Source: Streptomyces scabiei 87.22
GTDB taxonomy: Bacteria > Actinomycetota > Actinomycetes > Streptomycetales > Streptomycetaceae
Assembly: GCF_000091305.1 (NCBI RefSeq)
Contig: NC_013929.1
Coordinates: 930,001-994,000 of the forward strand
DNA length: 64,000 bases
Direction of reading: 5' to 3'
Shown here: positions 51,652 through 60,002 of the stretch, piece after piece
Layout of the letters: every line of letters begins with the position of its first letter
How positions within the stretch are numbered: the stretch's first letter is position 1
Translations under genes and position numbers: made by a program
The notes under the pieces: model-generated
What the model was told of the DNA's origin: nothing
Databases searched by the model: none
The model's input: only the letters and a program-made list of their open reading frames with translations

Positions 51652-53885
51652 CCGCGTCCCAGGACACCGCCCGGCCGCCGGCGCGCGGGAGACGCAAGGC
51701 CGCCCCGCAGAAGCGCCCGGTGCCCAAGGGCCGGCAGCGGACGGTGCGGACGCCGACCGTGCTGCAGATGGAGGCCGTGGAGTGCGGCGCCGCCGCCCTC
51801 GCCATGGTCCTCGGACACCACGGCCGGCATGTCCCGCTGGAGGAACTGCGCATCGCCTGCGGTGTCTCCCGCGACGGCTCCCGCGCCAGCAACCTGCTGA
51901 AGGCCGCCCGCAGTTACGGTCTGACCGCCAAGGGCATGCAGATGGACGTGGCCGCCCTCGCCGAGCTGAAGGCCCCGGCCGTCCTCTTCTGGGAGTTCAA
52001 CCACTACGTCGTCTACGACGGCATGGGGCGCCGTCTCGGCCGGCGCGGCGTCCACATCAACGACCCCGGCAAGGGACGCCGGTTCGTGCCCATGGAGGAC
52101 TTCGACGCCGCCTTCACCGGGGTCGTGCTCGTCATGGAGCCCGGCGACGACTTCGCGAGGGGCGGCCGCAGGCCGGGGGTCCTCGGCGCCATGCCCGCCC
52201 GGATGCGCGGCACCGCCGGCACCCTGCCCGCCGCCGTCCTCGCCAGTCTGCTGCTGGTGGCGGTCGGCGCGGCGGTGCCCGCGCTGAGCCGCACCTATAT
52301 CGACATGTTCCTGATCGGCGGTCAGACCTCCCTGCTGGGGGTGCTGTTCGGGTCGATGGGCGCCTGCGTGCTGCTGACGGTCCTGCTGACCTGGCTGCAG
52401 CAGGCCAACCTGCTGCGCGGCCGTCTGATCTCCTCGACCCTGTCCAGCGCCCGCTTCCTGCGGCACCTGCTGCGGCTGCCCGTCACCTTCTTCTCCCAGC
52501 GCAGCCCCGCCGACCTCGTCCAGCGTCTGAGGTCCAACGACGCGGTCGCCGAGACCCTGGCCCGCGACCTGGCGGCCGCCGGTGTCGACGCCGTCGTCGT
52601 CCTCCTCTACGCCGTGCTCCTCTACACCTACGACCCGCAGCTGACCTTCGTCGGTGTCGCGGTGGCGCTGCTGAACGTGGTGGCGATGCGGGTGGTGATC
52701 CGGCTGCGCGCGACCCGTACGGCGAAGCTGCGCGCCGACAACGCCCGGCTCGTCACCACGGCGTACACCGGGCTGCAGCTGATCGAGACGATGAAGGCGA
52801 CCGGCGGCGAGGAGGGCTACTTCCGCAAGTGGGCAGGGCAGCACGCCACCACACTGGAGGAGCAGCAGCGGCTCGGGGTGCCGAGCGCCTGGCTGGGGGT
52901 CGTCGCCCCGACCCTCGCCACCCTCAACAGCGCGCTCATCCTCTGGATCGGCGGCATGCGGGCCGTCGAGGGGCATGTCTCCGTCGGCCTGCTGGTGGCC
53001 TTCCAGGCGCTGGTCACCCGGTTCACCGCGCCGATCACCCGGCTCAACGGCGTCGCGGGCCGTATCCAGGACTTCGCGGCGGACGTGGCCCGCCTCAAGG
53101 ACGTCGAGAACTTCCGGGCCGACCCGCTGTACGCCCGCCCGGACGCCGCCGAGTCCACCCGCAGGCTGCAGGGCCATGTGGAGCTGGAGAACATCACCTT
53201 CGGCTACAGCCCCCTCGACACCCCCCTGCTCACCGGCTTCGACCTCACCGTCGGCCCCGGCCGGCAGGTGGCGCTGGTCGGCGGCTCGGGCAGCGGCAAG
53301 TCGACGGTGTCCCGGCTGATCTCCGGGCTGTACACCCCCTGGGAGGGGGTGATCCGGATCGACGGCCGGCGTCTGGAGGACATTCCGCGGGGAGCCCTGG
53401 CCGCCTCGGTGTCCTTCGTCGACCAGGAGGTCTTCCTGTTCGAGGGCACGGTCCGCGACAACGTGGCCCTGTGGGACCCGTCGATCCCGGACGAGGCCGT
53501 GGTGGAGGCGCTGCGGGACGCGGCCCTGTACGAGGTGGTGGCCCGTCGGCCGGGCGGCATCGCCAGCAGGGTCGAGCAGGACGGCCGTAACTTCTCGGGC
53601 GGTCAGCGGCAACGTCTGGAGATCGCGCGGGCGTTGGTTCGCAGGCCCAGCATCCTGGTCCTCGACGAGGTGACCAGCGCGCTCGACGCGGAGACCGAAC
53701 TGATCGTGATGGACAACCTCCGCAAGCGCGGCTGCGCGTGCGTGGTGATCGCCCACCGGCTCTCCACCGTCCGCGACAGCGACGAGATCGTCGTCCTGCG
53801 GCACGGGACGATCGTGGAGCGCGGACGGCACGAGGAGCTGGTGGCACGCGGCGGCGCGTACGCCCAGCTGGTCAGGGAGCACTGA
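51648..53885 (+). CDS. C39 peptidase-containing ABC transporter (NHLM/NHLP type)
   Basis: A 745-aa transporter that cuts the leader after Gly-Gly and exports the core. The N-terminal C39 peptidase has its full triad: Cys46 (MEAVECGAAALAM), His119 (WEFNHYVVYDG) and Asp139 (HINDPGKG). Six membrane segments follow, then an ATPase with Walker A GGSGSGKST, signature FSGGQRQ, Walker B ILVLDEVTSALD and H-loop IAHRLS. All catalytic residues are present. It is directly coupled to the adaptor and separated by one base from the second ABC protein. Confidence 0.93.
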   Translation: MTASQDTARPPARGRRKAAPQKRPVPKGRQRTVRTPTVLQMEAVECGAAALAMVLGHHGRHVPLEELRIACGVSRDGSRASNLLKAARSYGLTAKGMQMDVAALAELKAPAVLFWEFNHYVVYDGMGRRLGRRGVHINDPGKGRRFVPMEDFDAAFTGVVLVMEPGDDFARGGRRPGVLGAMPARMRGTAGTLPAAVLASLLLVAVGAAVPALSRTYIDMFLIGGQTSLLGVLFGSMGACVLLTVLLTWLQQANLLRGRLISSTLSSARFLRHLLRLPVTFFSQRSPADLVQRLRSNDAVAETLARDLAAAGVDAVVVLLYAVLLYTYDPQLTFVGVAVALLNVVAMRVVIRLRATRTAKLRADNARLVTTAYTGLQLIETMKATGGEEGYFRKWAGQHATTLEEQQRLGVPSAWLGVVAPTLATLNSALILWIGGMRAVEGHVSVGLLVAFQALVTRFTAPITRLNGVAGRIQDFAADVARLKDVENFRADPLYARPDAAESTRRLQGHVELENITFGYSPLDTPLLTGFDLTVGPGRQVALVGGSGSGKSTVSRLISGLYTPWEGVIRIDGRRLEDIPRGALAASVSFVDQEVFLFEGTVRDNVALWDPSIPDEAVVEALRDAALYEVVARRPGGIASRVEQDGRNFSGGQRQRLEIARALVRRPSILVLDEVTSALDAETELIVMDNLRKRGCACVVIAHRLSTVRDSDEIVVLRHGTIVERGRHEELVARGGAYAQLVREH

Positions 53886-53886
53886 G

Positions 53887-56709
53887 ATGACGTCCCCGTC
53901 CGGCGAGGGCGACCTCGTCATCGGCGCCTTCGGCGCCCTGGGCACCCCCCTCGACTGCGCCGGCCGCACCCGCCTCGACCTCGAAGGGCCGCAGACCCTG
54001 TGGCTGGTGGCCTCCGGCGCCCTGGACCTGTTCGCGGTCGACGCCGACGGCCAGGGCCAGTGGCACCATCTGGGCCGTCTGGAGGCGGGCGCGCTGCTGC
54101 TCGGCCCGGTCGCCGGGCCCCAGCACACCCTGGTCGCCCGCCCGCTGCGCGACTGCGTGGTGCGGCGCGTCGGCCTGCGCGAGCTGTACCAGCAGGCGGG
54201 CACCGAGACCTGGTCGTACGACGCATGGGGCAACCCCCAGCTCGTCGAGCCACAGGCCAGTCCTCTCGAACACGCCCTGGCGCTGGGCGTCGGCCGCGGT
54301 CTGTCCGTCCTCTTCCAGGCGCCGATGGCCGGCGAGCAGGCCGCCGTGCCCACCGACGACGACGTGTTCTGGATGCGGGTGCCGCCCGGCAGCGTCCAGT
54401 ACGGCTCGCTCTACGGTGCCGAGGCGGCGGCCGACCTGCTGATGGACCCCGGGGTCTGGCAGAGCATGGTCGACCAGCAGTTCCGGCTGCTGGCCACGCT
54501 GGACCGCTGGATCGAACAGCTGGAGCGCACCCACGAGGACCGGACGGCCGCCGGGATCAAGGCCGGTGAGGCGGTGCGCGCCCAGGCCGACCGTACGCTC
54601 CTCGCGTCGATCGGCACGTCCTCCGCGAACCGGCGGACGACCGCCGCCGACGCGGACGCCACGTACGCGGCCTGTGAACGCGTCGCCCGGGCGGCCGGGA
54701 TCACCCTGTCCGAGCCGGCACGGAGCGGCACCGAGAGCGACCGGCTCGATCCGGTGGAACGCGTCGCGCTCGCCTCGCGGGTCCGGATCCGGGCCGTACG
54801 CCTCGCCGGGAGCTGGTGGCGGGAGGACGTGGGCCCGCTGGTCGGGCACCGGGCGCTGTCCGGGGCGCCGGTCGCGCTGCTGTGGCGGCGCGGCGGTTAT
54901 GTGGCCGTACAGCCCTCGTCCGGCCGGGAGACGCCGATCGAGAAGGCGAACGCGGCGGAGTTCGAGCCGCGGGCGGTGATGTTCTACCGTCCGTTGCCCG
55001 AGCGGGTGCCGGGCCCGCTGCGGCTGATGCGGTTCGGTCTGCACGGCACGCGCGGCGACATGACGGGGCTGCTGCTCAGCGGCCTGGTGACGGTCCTGCT
55101 CGGCTCGCTGGTGCCCGTCGCGACGGGGAAGATCCTCGGCGAGTACGTGCCGAAGGCGCAGGAGGACCTGATCGTGCAGGTCTGTCTGGCGATCATGCTG
55201 GCGAGCGTGGTGTCGGCCGCGTTCCTGCTGCTGCAGAACATGACGATCCTCCGGCTGGAGGGCCGTATCGAGGCGAACCTCCAGCCTGCGGTCTGGGACC
55301 GGCTGCTGCGGCTCCCCACCGCGTTCTTCGCCTCGCGTTCCACGGGTGAACTGGCCGGGGCCGCCATGGGCATCAGCGCGATCCGCCGCACCCTGGCCGG
55401 GGTCGGCCCGGTCGTCGCGCAGTCGGTGACCGTCGGTGCCGTGAACCTCGCCCTGCTGCTCTGGTACAGCGTGCCCATGGCCCTGGCGGCGATCGCCATG
55501 CTGGTGCTGGTGGCCTCCGTCTTCCTCGGCCTCGGCCTGTGGCAGGTCCGCTGGCAGCGGCGTCTGGTGGTCCTCGGCAACAAGCTCGACAACCGGGCCT
55601 TCCAGACCCTGCGCGGTCTGCCGAAGCTGCGGGTGGCCGCCGCCGAGAACTACGCGTACGCCGCCTGGGCGGGCGAGTTCGCGCGCAGCCGGGAGCTGCA
55701 GCAGAAGGTCGGCGGCATCAAGAACCTCAACACCGTGCTGGGGGCGGTGTATCTCCCGCTGTGCACCCTGTTGATGTTCATGCTGCTGGCGGGGCCGGCG
55801 CGGGGGTCCCTGTCGGCGGCGGAGTTCCTGACCTTCAACACCTCGGTGACGATGCTGCTGACGTCGGTCACCCAGCTGACGGGCGCGTTCGTCTCGGCGG
55901 TCGCGGTGCTGCCGCTGTTCGAGGAGATCAAGCCGGTCCTGGAGGCCACGCCGGAGGTGCGGACGGGGAGTACGCGTCCGGGTGTCCTCACCGGTGCGCT
56001 GGAGGCCCGCCGGCTCTCCTTCCGCTACGCGGACGACGGCCCGCTGGTGCTGGACGACGTGTCGTTCGCCGTCGGGGCCGGTGAGTTCGTGGCGATCGTC
56101 GGCCCGAGCGGCTGCGGCAAGTCGACCCTGCTGAGGCTGCTCATCGGCTTCGACAAGCCGGTCTCCGGCAGCGTGCTCTACGACGGTCAGGACCTCGGCG
56201 CCCTCGACCGGTCCGCCGTGCGCCGGCAGTGCGGTGTCGTCCTGCAGCACGCGCAGCCGTTCACCGGCTCGATCCTGGACGTCATCTGCGGGACCGAGCC
56301 GTACACGCCCGAGGAGGCGATGGCGGCGGCGGCGATGGCGGGCCTGGCGGAGGACATCCAGCGCATGCCGATGGGGCTGCACACCATCGTCCAGGGCAAC
56401 GGGGCGATCTCCGGGGGGCAGCGTCAACGCCTGATGATCGCGCAGGCGTTGATCCGCCGCCCCCGCATCCTCTTCTTCGACGAGGCCACGAGCGCGCTCG
56501 ACAACGAGACGCAGCGGACGGTGATCGAGAGCACGCGTGCGCTGAACGCGACGCGGGTGGTCATCGCGCACCGGTTGTCCACGGTGATGGACGCGGACCG
56601 GGTGGTGGTGATGGAGGACGGCAAGGTGGCGGAGGTCGGCTCTCCGGCCCAGCTGCTGGCGAACCCTGCGGGGCGGCTGCGCGAGCTGGTGCGGCGTCAG
56701 ATGGCCTAG
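53887..56709 (+). CDS. NHLM-system ABC transporter without peptidase
   Basis: A 940-aa partner transporter. A long N-terminal region of about 370 residues begins with a cyclic-nucleotide-like beta domain (GPQTLWLVASGALDLFAVDADG) and has no protease residues. Membrane segments occupy about 380-650, then comes an ATPase with Walker A GPSGCGKST, signature ISGGQRQ, Walker B ILFFDEATSALD and H-loop IAHRLS. Length and layout fit the NHLM bacteriocin-system second ABC subunit. It ends the operon, followed by a compound repeat/terminator. Confidence 0.9.
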   Translation: MTSPSGEGDLVIGAFGALGTPLDCAGRTRLDLEGPQTLWLVASGALDLFAVDADGQGQWHHLGRLEAGALLLGPVAGPQHTLVARPLRDCVVRRVGLRELYQQAGTETWSYDAWGNPQLVEPQASPLEHALALGVGRGLSVLFQAPMAGEQAAVPTDDDVFWMRVPPGSVQYGSLYGAEAAADLLMDPGVWQSMVDQQFRLLATLDRWIEQLERTHEDRTAAGIKAGEAVRAQADRTLLASIGTSSANRRTTAADADATYAACERVARAAGITLSEPARSGTESDRLDPVERVALASRVRIRAVRLAGSWWREDVGPLVGHRALSGAPVALLWRRGGYVAVQPSSGRETPIEKANAAEFEPRAVMFYRPLPERVPGPLRLMRFGLHGTRGDMTGLLLSGLVTVLLGSLVPVATGKILGEYVPKAQEDLIVQVCLAIMLASVVSAAFLLLQNMTILRLEGRIEANLQPAVWDRLLRLPTAFFASRSTGELAGAAMGISAIRRTLAGVGPVVAQSVTVGAVNLALLLWYSVPMALAAIAMLVLVASVFLGLGLWQVRWQRRLVVLGNKLDNRAFQTLRGLPKLRVAAAENYAYAAWAGEFARSRELQQKVGGIKNLNTVLGAVYLPLCTLLMFMLLAGPARGSLSAAEFLTFNTSVTMLLTSVTQLTGAFVSAVAVLPLFEEIKPVLEATPEVRTGSTRPGVLTGALEARRLSFRYADDGPLVLDDVSFAVGAGEFVAIVGPSGCGKSTLLRLLIGFDKPVSGSVLYDGQDLGALDRSAVRRQCGVVLQHAQPFTGSILDVICGTEPYTPEEAMAAAAMAGLAEDIQRMPMGLHTIVQGNGAISGGQRQRLMIAQALIRRPRILFFDEATSALDNETQRTVIESTRALNATRVVIAHRLSTVMDADRVVVMEDGKVAEVGSPAQLLANPAGRLRELVRRQMA

Positions 56710-56749
56710 GGGTGGGTGCGTGGTCGGGTGCGGGTGCGTGGGGGCTGGT

Positions 56750-56892
56750 CGCGCAGTTCCCCGCGCCCCTAGAAGCCCGGGCCCTGCGGGCCTGAAAGCC
56801 AACGGCCCTGCGGGCCTGAAAAGCGTCGGCCCTGCGGGCCTGAAAAGCTCGGGGCGCAGCCCCGGCTTTTCAGGGGCGCGGGGAACTGCGCG
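56750..56892. repeat. Long inverted repeat enclosing three 24-bp tandem repeats
   Basis: Arms CGCGCAGTTCCCCGCGCCCC(T) at 56750-56770 and the exact complement at 56872-56892 (21 bp, no mismatch) enclose three copies of GGCCCTGCGGGCCTGAAA at 56780, 56804 and 56828, period exactly 24 bp. Each copy holds its own GGCCC/GGGCC hairpin. A further GGGGC/GCCCC hairpin follows. The element sits between convergent genes and could end both transcripts. The GCAGTTCCCCGCGCCCC arm is a dispersed Streptomyces intergenic motif. Confidence 0.8.
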
Positions 56893-56928
56893 AGAAGCCC
56901 CACCGGACCCGCACGTACCCACCCACCG

Positions 56929-58233
56929 CTATGACCGGTCCACCGCGCGGCGCGGCAGCAGCAGAAGCGCCGCCACCGGAACCACCGCGAGGACGACCCA
57001 CGGCACCACCCGGGACACCCCCGCGTCCATCAACGCCCCGGCCCCCGCACTGCCCCCCAGCACGATCAGCCCCGAGACCGACGACATCGCCCCGGTGTAG
57101 AGCCCCAGCCGCCCCGCCGCCGCGAGATCCGGCACCCACGCCCGCGCCGCCGGCGCCACCAGCATCTGCCCGACCGTCAGCAGCACCACGAACCCGGCGG
57201 CGGGCAGCAGCCCCGCGTACCCCGTCCACCCGGCGGGCAGCGCCACCGCCACCACCACGAACCCGGCCGCGATCAGCAGCAGCCCCGTCGTCATGGACCG
57301 CCGCAGGTCCAGCCGCTCCCCCACCCACCGCGTGACCGGCAGCTGCGCGGTCACCACCAGCAGCGAGGACAGCCCGAACAGCCAGGCCAGCGCGGCCTGC
57401 GATCCCGTGGCCCGTTCGACCTCGTCGGGGAGCAGCAGGTAGAGCTGGTTGTAGGCCAGCAGATACGCCCCGTACGCGCAGCACAGCGCCAGGAACCGCC
57501 GGTTGCGCAGCAGCCCGCCGAGGCCGCCGCGCACCTCGACGCGTTCACGGCCCGGTATGTGCTGCGGCAGCAGTCGCGCGTGCCCGGCGAGGACGAGCAC
57601 GAAGATCCCGGCGCCCGCGAGGCACACCACCCGGAAGTCGACGGCCAGCAGCAGCGCGCCGAGCAGCGGTCCGACGAACGCCCCGGCCTGTCCGGCCACC
57701 GTGAACAGCGCGAGGACGCCGGTGCGGGGGCCGCCGCCCGACCGCTCCCACACCACGGCCTGCCGGGCGACCTCGGACTCCACGGCGGGCGAGAACAGGG
57801 CCGCCGCGAACCCGATCAGCAGGACCGACCCGATGACGGACCAGTCGGCGTCGGCGTAGCCGAGCCAGGCGAACCCGGCGATCCGCAGCGCGCATCCGGC
57901 CAGGACCACCGGCCGGACGCCGTAGCGGTCGGCGAGCGCGCCGCCCACCACGAACAGACCCTGCTGGCTGAAGGTCCGCAGCCCGAGCACGAAGCCGACC
58001 ATCCAGCCGGCCATGCCGATCGCCGTCCCCAGATGCTCGGCGAGGAACGGCAGCACGGCGTAGAAGCCGACGTTGAAGGCGAGCTGGGTGAGGATCAGCA
58101 GCCGAAGGAGCGGGTCGAGTCGCGCCCAGGTGCCGCGCCGGGACGACGCGGTGATGCTCCTCCCGGGGGGCCGGTGGGGCGTCCGCCGCTCCGGTATGCC
58201 GCTCACCGGCTGCTTCTTCGGGGGCTCGGTCAT
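56929..58233 (-). CDS. MFS transporter linked to the Zur-box ABC operon
   Basis: A 434-aa major facilitator protein with about 12 hydrophobic segments. A motif-A-like loop (GGALADRYGVRPVV) follows TM2, and TM regions such as GSVLLIGFAAALFSPAVESEVAR are typical of efflux MFS proteins. Its ATG overlaps the stop of the fused permease gene (ATGA), so it is the last gene of the binding protein-permease operon. In opine-metallophore loci an MFS exports the metallophore that the family 5 ABC system reimports. A similar role is inferred here. General drug efflux is the alternative. Confidence 0.86.
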   Translation of the reverse strand: MTEPPKKQPVSGIPERRTPHRPPGRSITASSRRGTWARLDPLLRLLILTQLAFNVGFYAVLPFLAEHLGTAIGMAGWMVGFVLGLRTFSQQGLFVVGGALADRYGVRPVVLAGCALRIAGFAWLGYADADWSVIGSVLLIGFAAALFSPAVESEVARQAVVWERSGGGPRTGVLALFTVAGQAGAFVGPLLGALLLAVDFRVVCLAGAGIFVLVLAGHARLLPQHIPGRERVEVRGGLGGLLRNRRFLALCCAYGAYLLAYNQLYLLLPDEVERATGSQAALAWLFGLSSLLVVTAQLPVTRWVGERLDLRRSMTTGLLLIAAGFVVVAVALPAGWTGYAGLLPAAGFVVLLTVGQMLVAPAARAWVPDLAAAGRLGLYTGAMSSVSGLIVLGGSAGAGALMDAGVSRVVPWVVLAVVPVAALLLLPRRAVDRS

Positions 58234-60002
58234 CCTGTCTCTCCGACGGTGGGGGCGACGACGGGCGGCGTTCGGCGCGGGGACCCCACGAGGCGCAAGC
58301 GCGGCCACCGCACCCCGCCCGCGGCCGTGACCGCGAGCGCGCCGAGGAGGGCGAGGGCGGTGGCGGGGGCGAGGACGGCCCAGGGGGCGCGTTCGGCGTA
58401 GGGCTGGTTCTCGGCGAGGAGGAGGCCCCATTCCGGGTCGGGCGGCTGCGCGCCCAGGCCGAGGAAGCCGAGGGAGGTCAGGGCGAGGGCCACTCCGGGC
58501 AGCCGGAGGAGGGCGTGGCGGGCGACGGGCGGCAGGACGGCGGGCAGCAGTTCGCGGCGGAGCAGATGGCCGTTGCCCGCGCCGAGTCCCTTTGTGGCCG
58601 TGATGTGCGTGGTGGCCCGCTCCTGTTCGAGCAGGGCCGTGGTGTGCGCGGCGAGCGGTACCCAGGCCACGGCGGCGACGGCCAGCGCCGGTGTCGTCGC
58701 TCCGCTGCCGGCGACTCCGGCGACGAGCAGTCCCGCCAGGACCGCCGGGATCGCGTTGACCGTGTCGACGAGGGGCCCGGAGAAGCGGGGCAGCAGTCCG
58801 AGGAGCAGGCCCGCGAGGAGCGCGGCGGCGCTGATGGTGACGGCCAGGGCGAGGGTGGTGAACGCCCCGTGGCCGATCCGGGCGAGCAGGTCGCGACCGA
58901 GCGCGTCGGTGCCCAACGGGTGGGCCCAGGACGGAGGCCGGAGCCGGGCACCCGTGTCGAGGGCGAGCGGGTCACGGGTCAGGCCGAGCGCGACGACCGT
59001 GAGGAGCAGCGTGCCGTGGAACAGCGGAGCGCGGCGGGGTGCGGGCGGCTTCGGGCCGTGCAGGGAGTGCAGGGCGCCGTCGCGCAGGGCCGGGCCGATC
59101 AGCAGCCGGGCGGCGAGGCGGGCGAGGGCGCCGGCGACGGCGGCCAGCAGGACCAGGGCGAGCGTGCCGGCCTGGAGGACGGGCAGGTCCTGGGCGATGG
59201 CGGCCTGGAGGGTGGTGCGGCCGAGACCGGGTATGTCGAAGATCTGCTCGACGGTGACGGCACCGCCGGTGAGCCCGACCACGAACAGGCCGATGTTGGG
59301 CAGGAGTCCGGGCACGCAACGGCGTACGGCCTGGCGGGCGATGGACCGCCCCGGTATGCCGCGCGCGGCGGCGGCCAGCGCCCAGGGCTCGGCGAAGGCG
59401 CCGGGCAGCAGGTCGTCGAGCATCCGGCCCAGCAGCGCGCCGGCGGGCAGACCGAGGGCGAGGGCGGGCAGCACCGTCCACTGCGGCCCGTACCAGCCGA
59501 GCGCGGGCAGCCAGCCCAGGTGGACGCCGACGACGACGGCGAGCACGGAGCCGGTGAGGAACTCGGGGAGCGCGGCGAGCATCGCGGCCAGGCTGCCGCC
59601 GGCGCGGCGGTCGTCCAGGCGGCGGTGCGCGCCCAGCCACAGGGTGCGGGCGCAGACCGTCGCGGCCGTGGCCGCCGCGACGAGGAGCGCGGCTGCCATC
59701 AGCAGCAGCGAGGCGCCGAGGGCCTGGACGACGGCGGGGGTGACCTCCGCGCCGGAGATCCACGAGCGGCCCGCGTCACCGCGGACCAGCCCGCCGCACC
59801 ACTGCCCCAGCAGGCGCAACGGGCCCGCGTCGAGGCCGATCTCCTCGCGTACGGCGGCCAGCACCTCCGGCGTGGGGTCGCGTTCGGCCGAGCGCGCCTT
59901 GAGGACGGTGAGCGCGGGGTCCGTGCGCGACAGCCACGGCAGCAGACCGATGCCGCACAGCAGCGTGGCGGCGAGCAGAACCCGCCAGAGTGCCCGTCTC
60001 AG
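58230..60002 (-). CDS. Fused two-domain ABC permease of the peptide/nickel (Dpp/Nik/Cnt) family
   Basis: Two permeases in one chain. The first half is DppB-like (GLDAGPLRLLGQWCGGLVRGD, then GAVTVEQIFDIPGLGRTTLQ) and the second is DppC-like (HPLGTDALGRDLLARIGHG). The usual GTG start at 59864 would remove the first membrane helix. Translating upstream in frame gives RRALWRVLLAATLLCGIGLL, a proper first helix, reaching a CTG at 60002 that overlaps the preceding TGA as CTGA. A CTG start with GGGGA upstream is therefore proposed (590 aa). No ATPase gene accompanies it here. Confidence 0.85.
   Translation of the reverse strand: MRRALWRVLLAATLLCGIGLLPWLSRTDPALTVLKARSAERDPTPEVLAAVREEIGLDAGPLRLLGQWCGGLVRGDAGRSWISGAEVTPAVVQALGASLLLMAAALLVAAATAATVCARTLWLGAHRRLDDRRAGGSLAAMLAALPEFLTGSVLAVVVGVHLGWLPALGWYGPQWTVLPALALGLPAGALLGRMLDDLLPGAFAEPWALAAAARGIPGRSIARQAVRRCVPGLLPNIGLFVVGLTGGAVTVEQIFDIPGLGRTTLQAAIAQDLPVLQAGTLALVLLAAVAGALARLAARLLIGPALRDGALHSLHGPKPPAPRRAPLFHGTLLLTVVALGLTRDPLALDTGARLRPPSWAHPLGTDALGRDLLARIGHGAFTTLALAVTISAAALLAGLLLGLLPRFSGPLVDTVNAIPAVLAGLLVAGVAGSGATTPALAVAAVAWVPLAAHTTALLEQERATTHITATKGLGAGNGHLLRRELLPAVLPPVARHALLRLPGVALALTSLGFLGLGAQPPDPEWGLLLAENQPYAERAPWAVLAPATALALLGALAVTAAGGVRWPRLRLVGSPRRTPPVVAPTVGETG

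Noticed and set aside
56780..56845. CRISPR-like repeat array
   Set aside because: The three 18-bp repeats have only 6-bp spacers and internal hairpins, with no cas genes. It is a structured intergenic repeat.
53872..56922. 1016-codon minus-strand frame opposite the NHLM ABC gene
   Set aside because: His/Arg/Gln-rich antisense translation, with no domain and a strong gene on the other strand.
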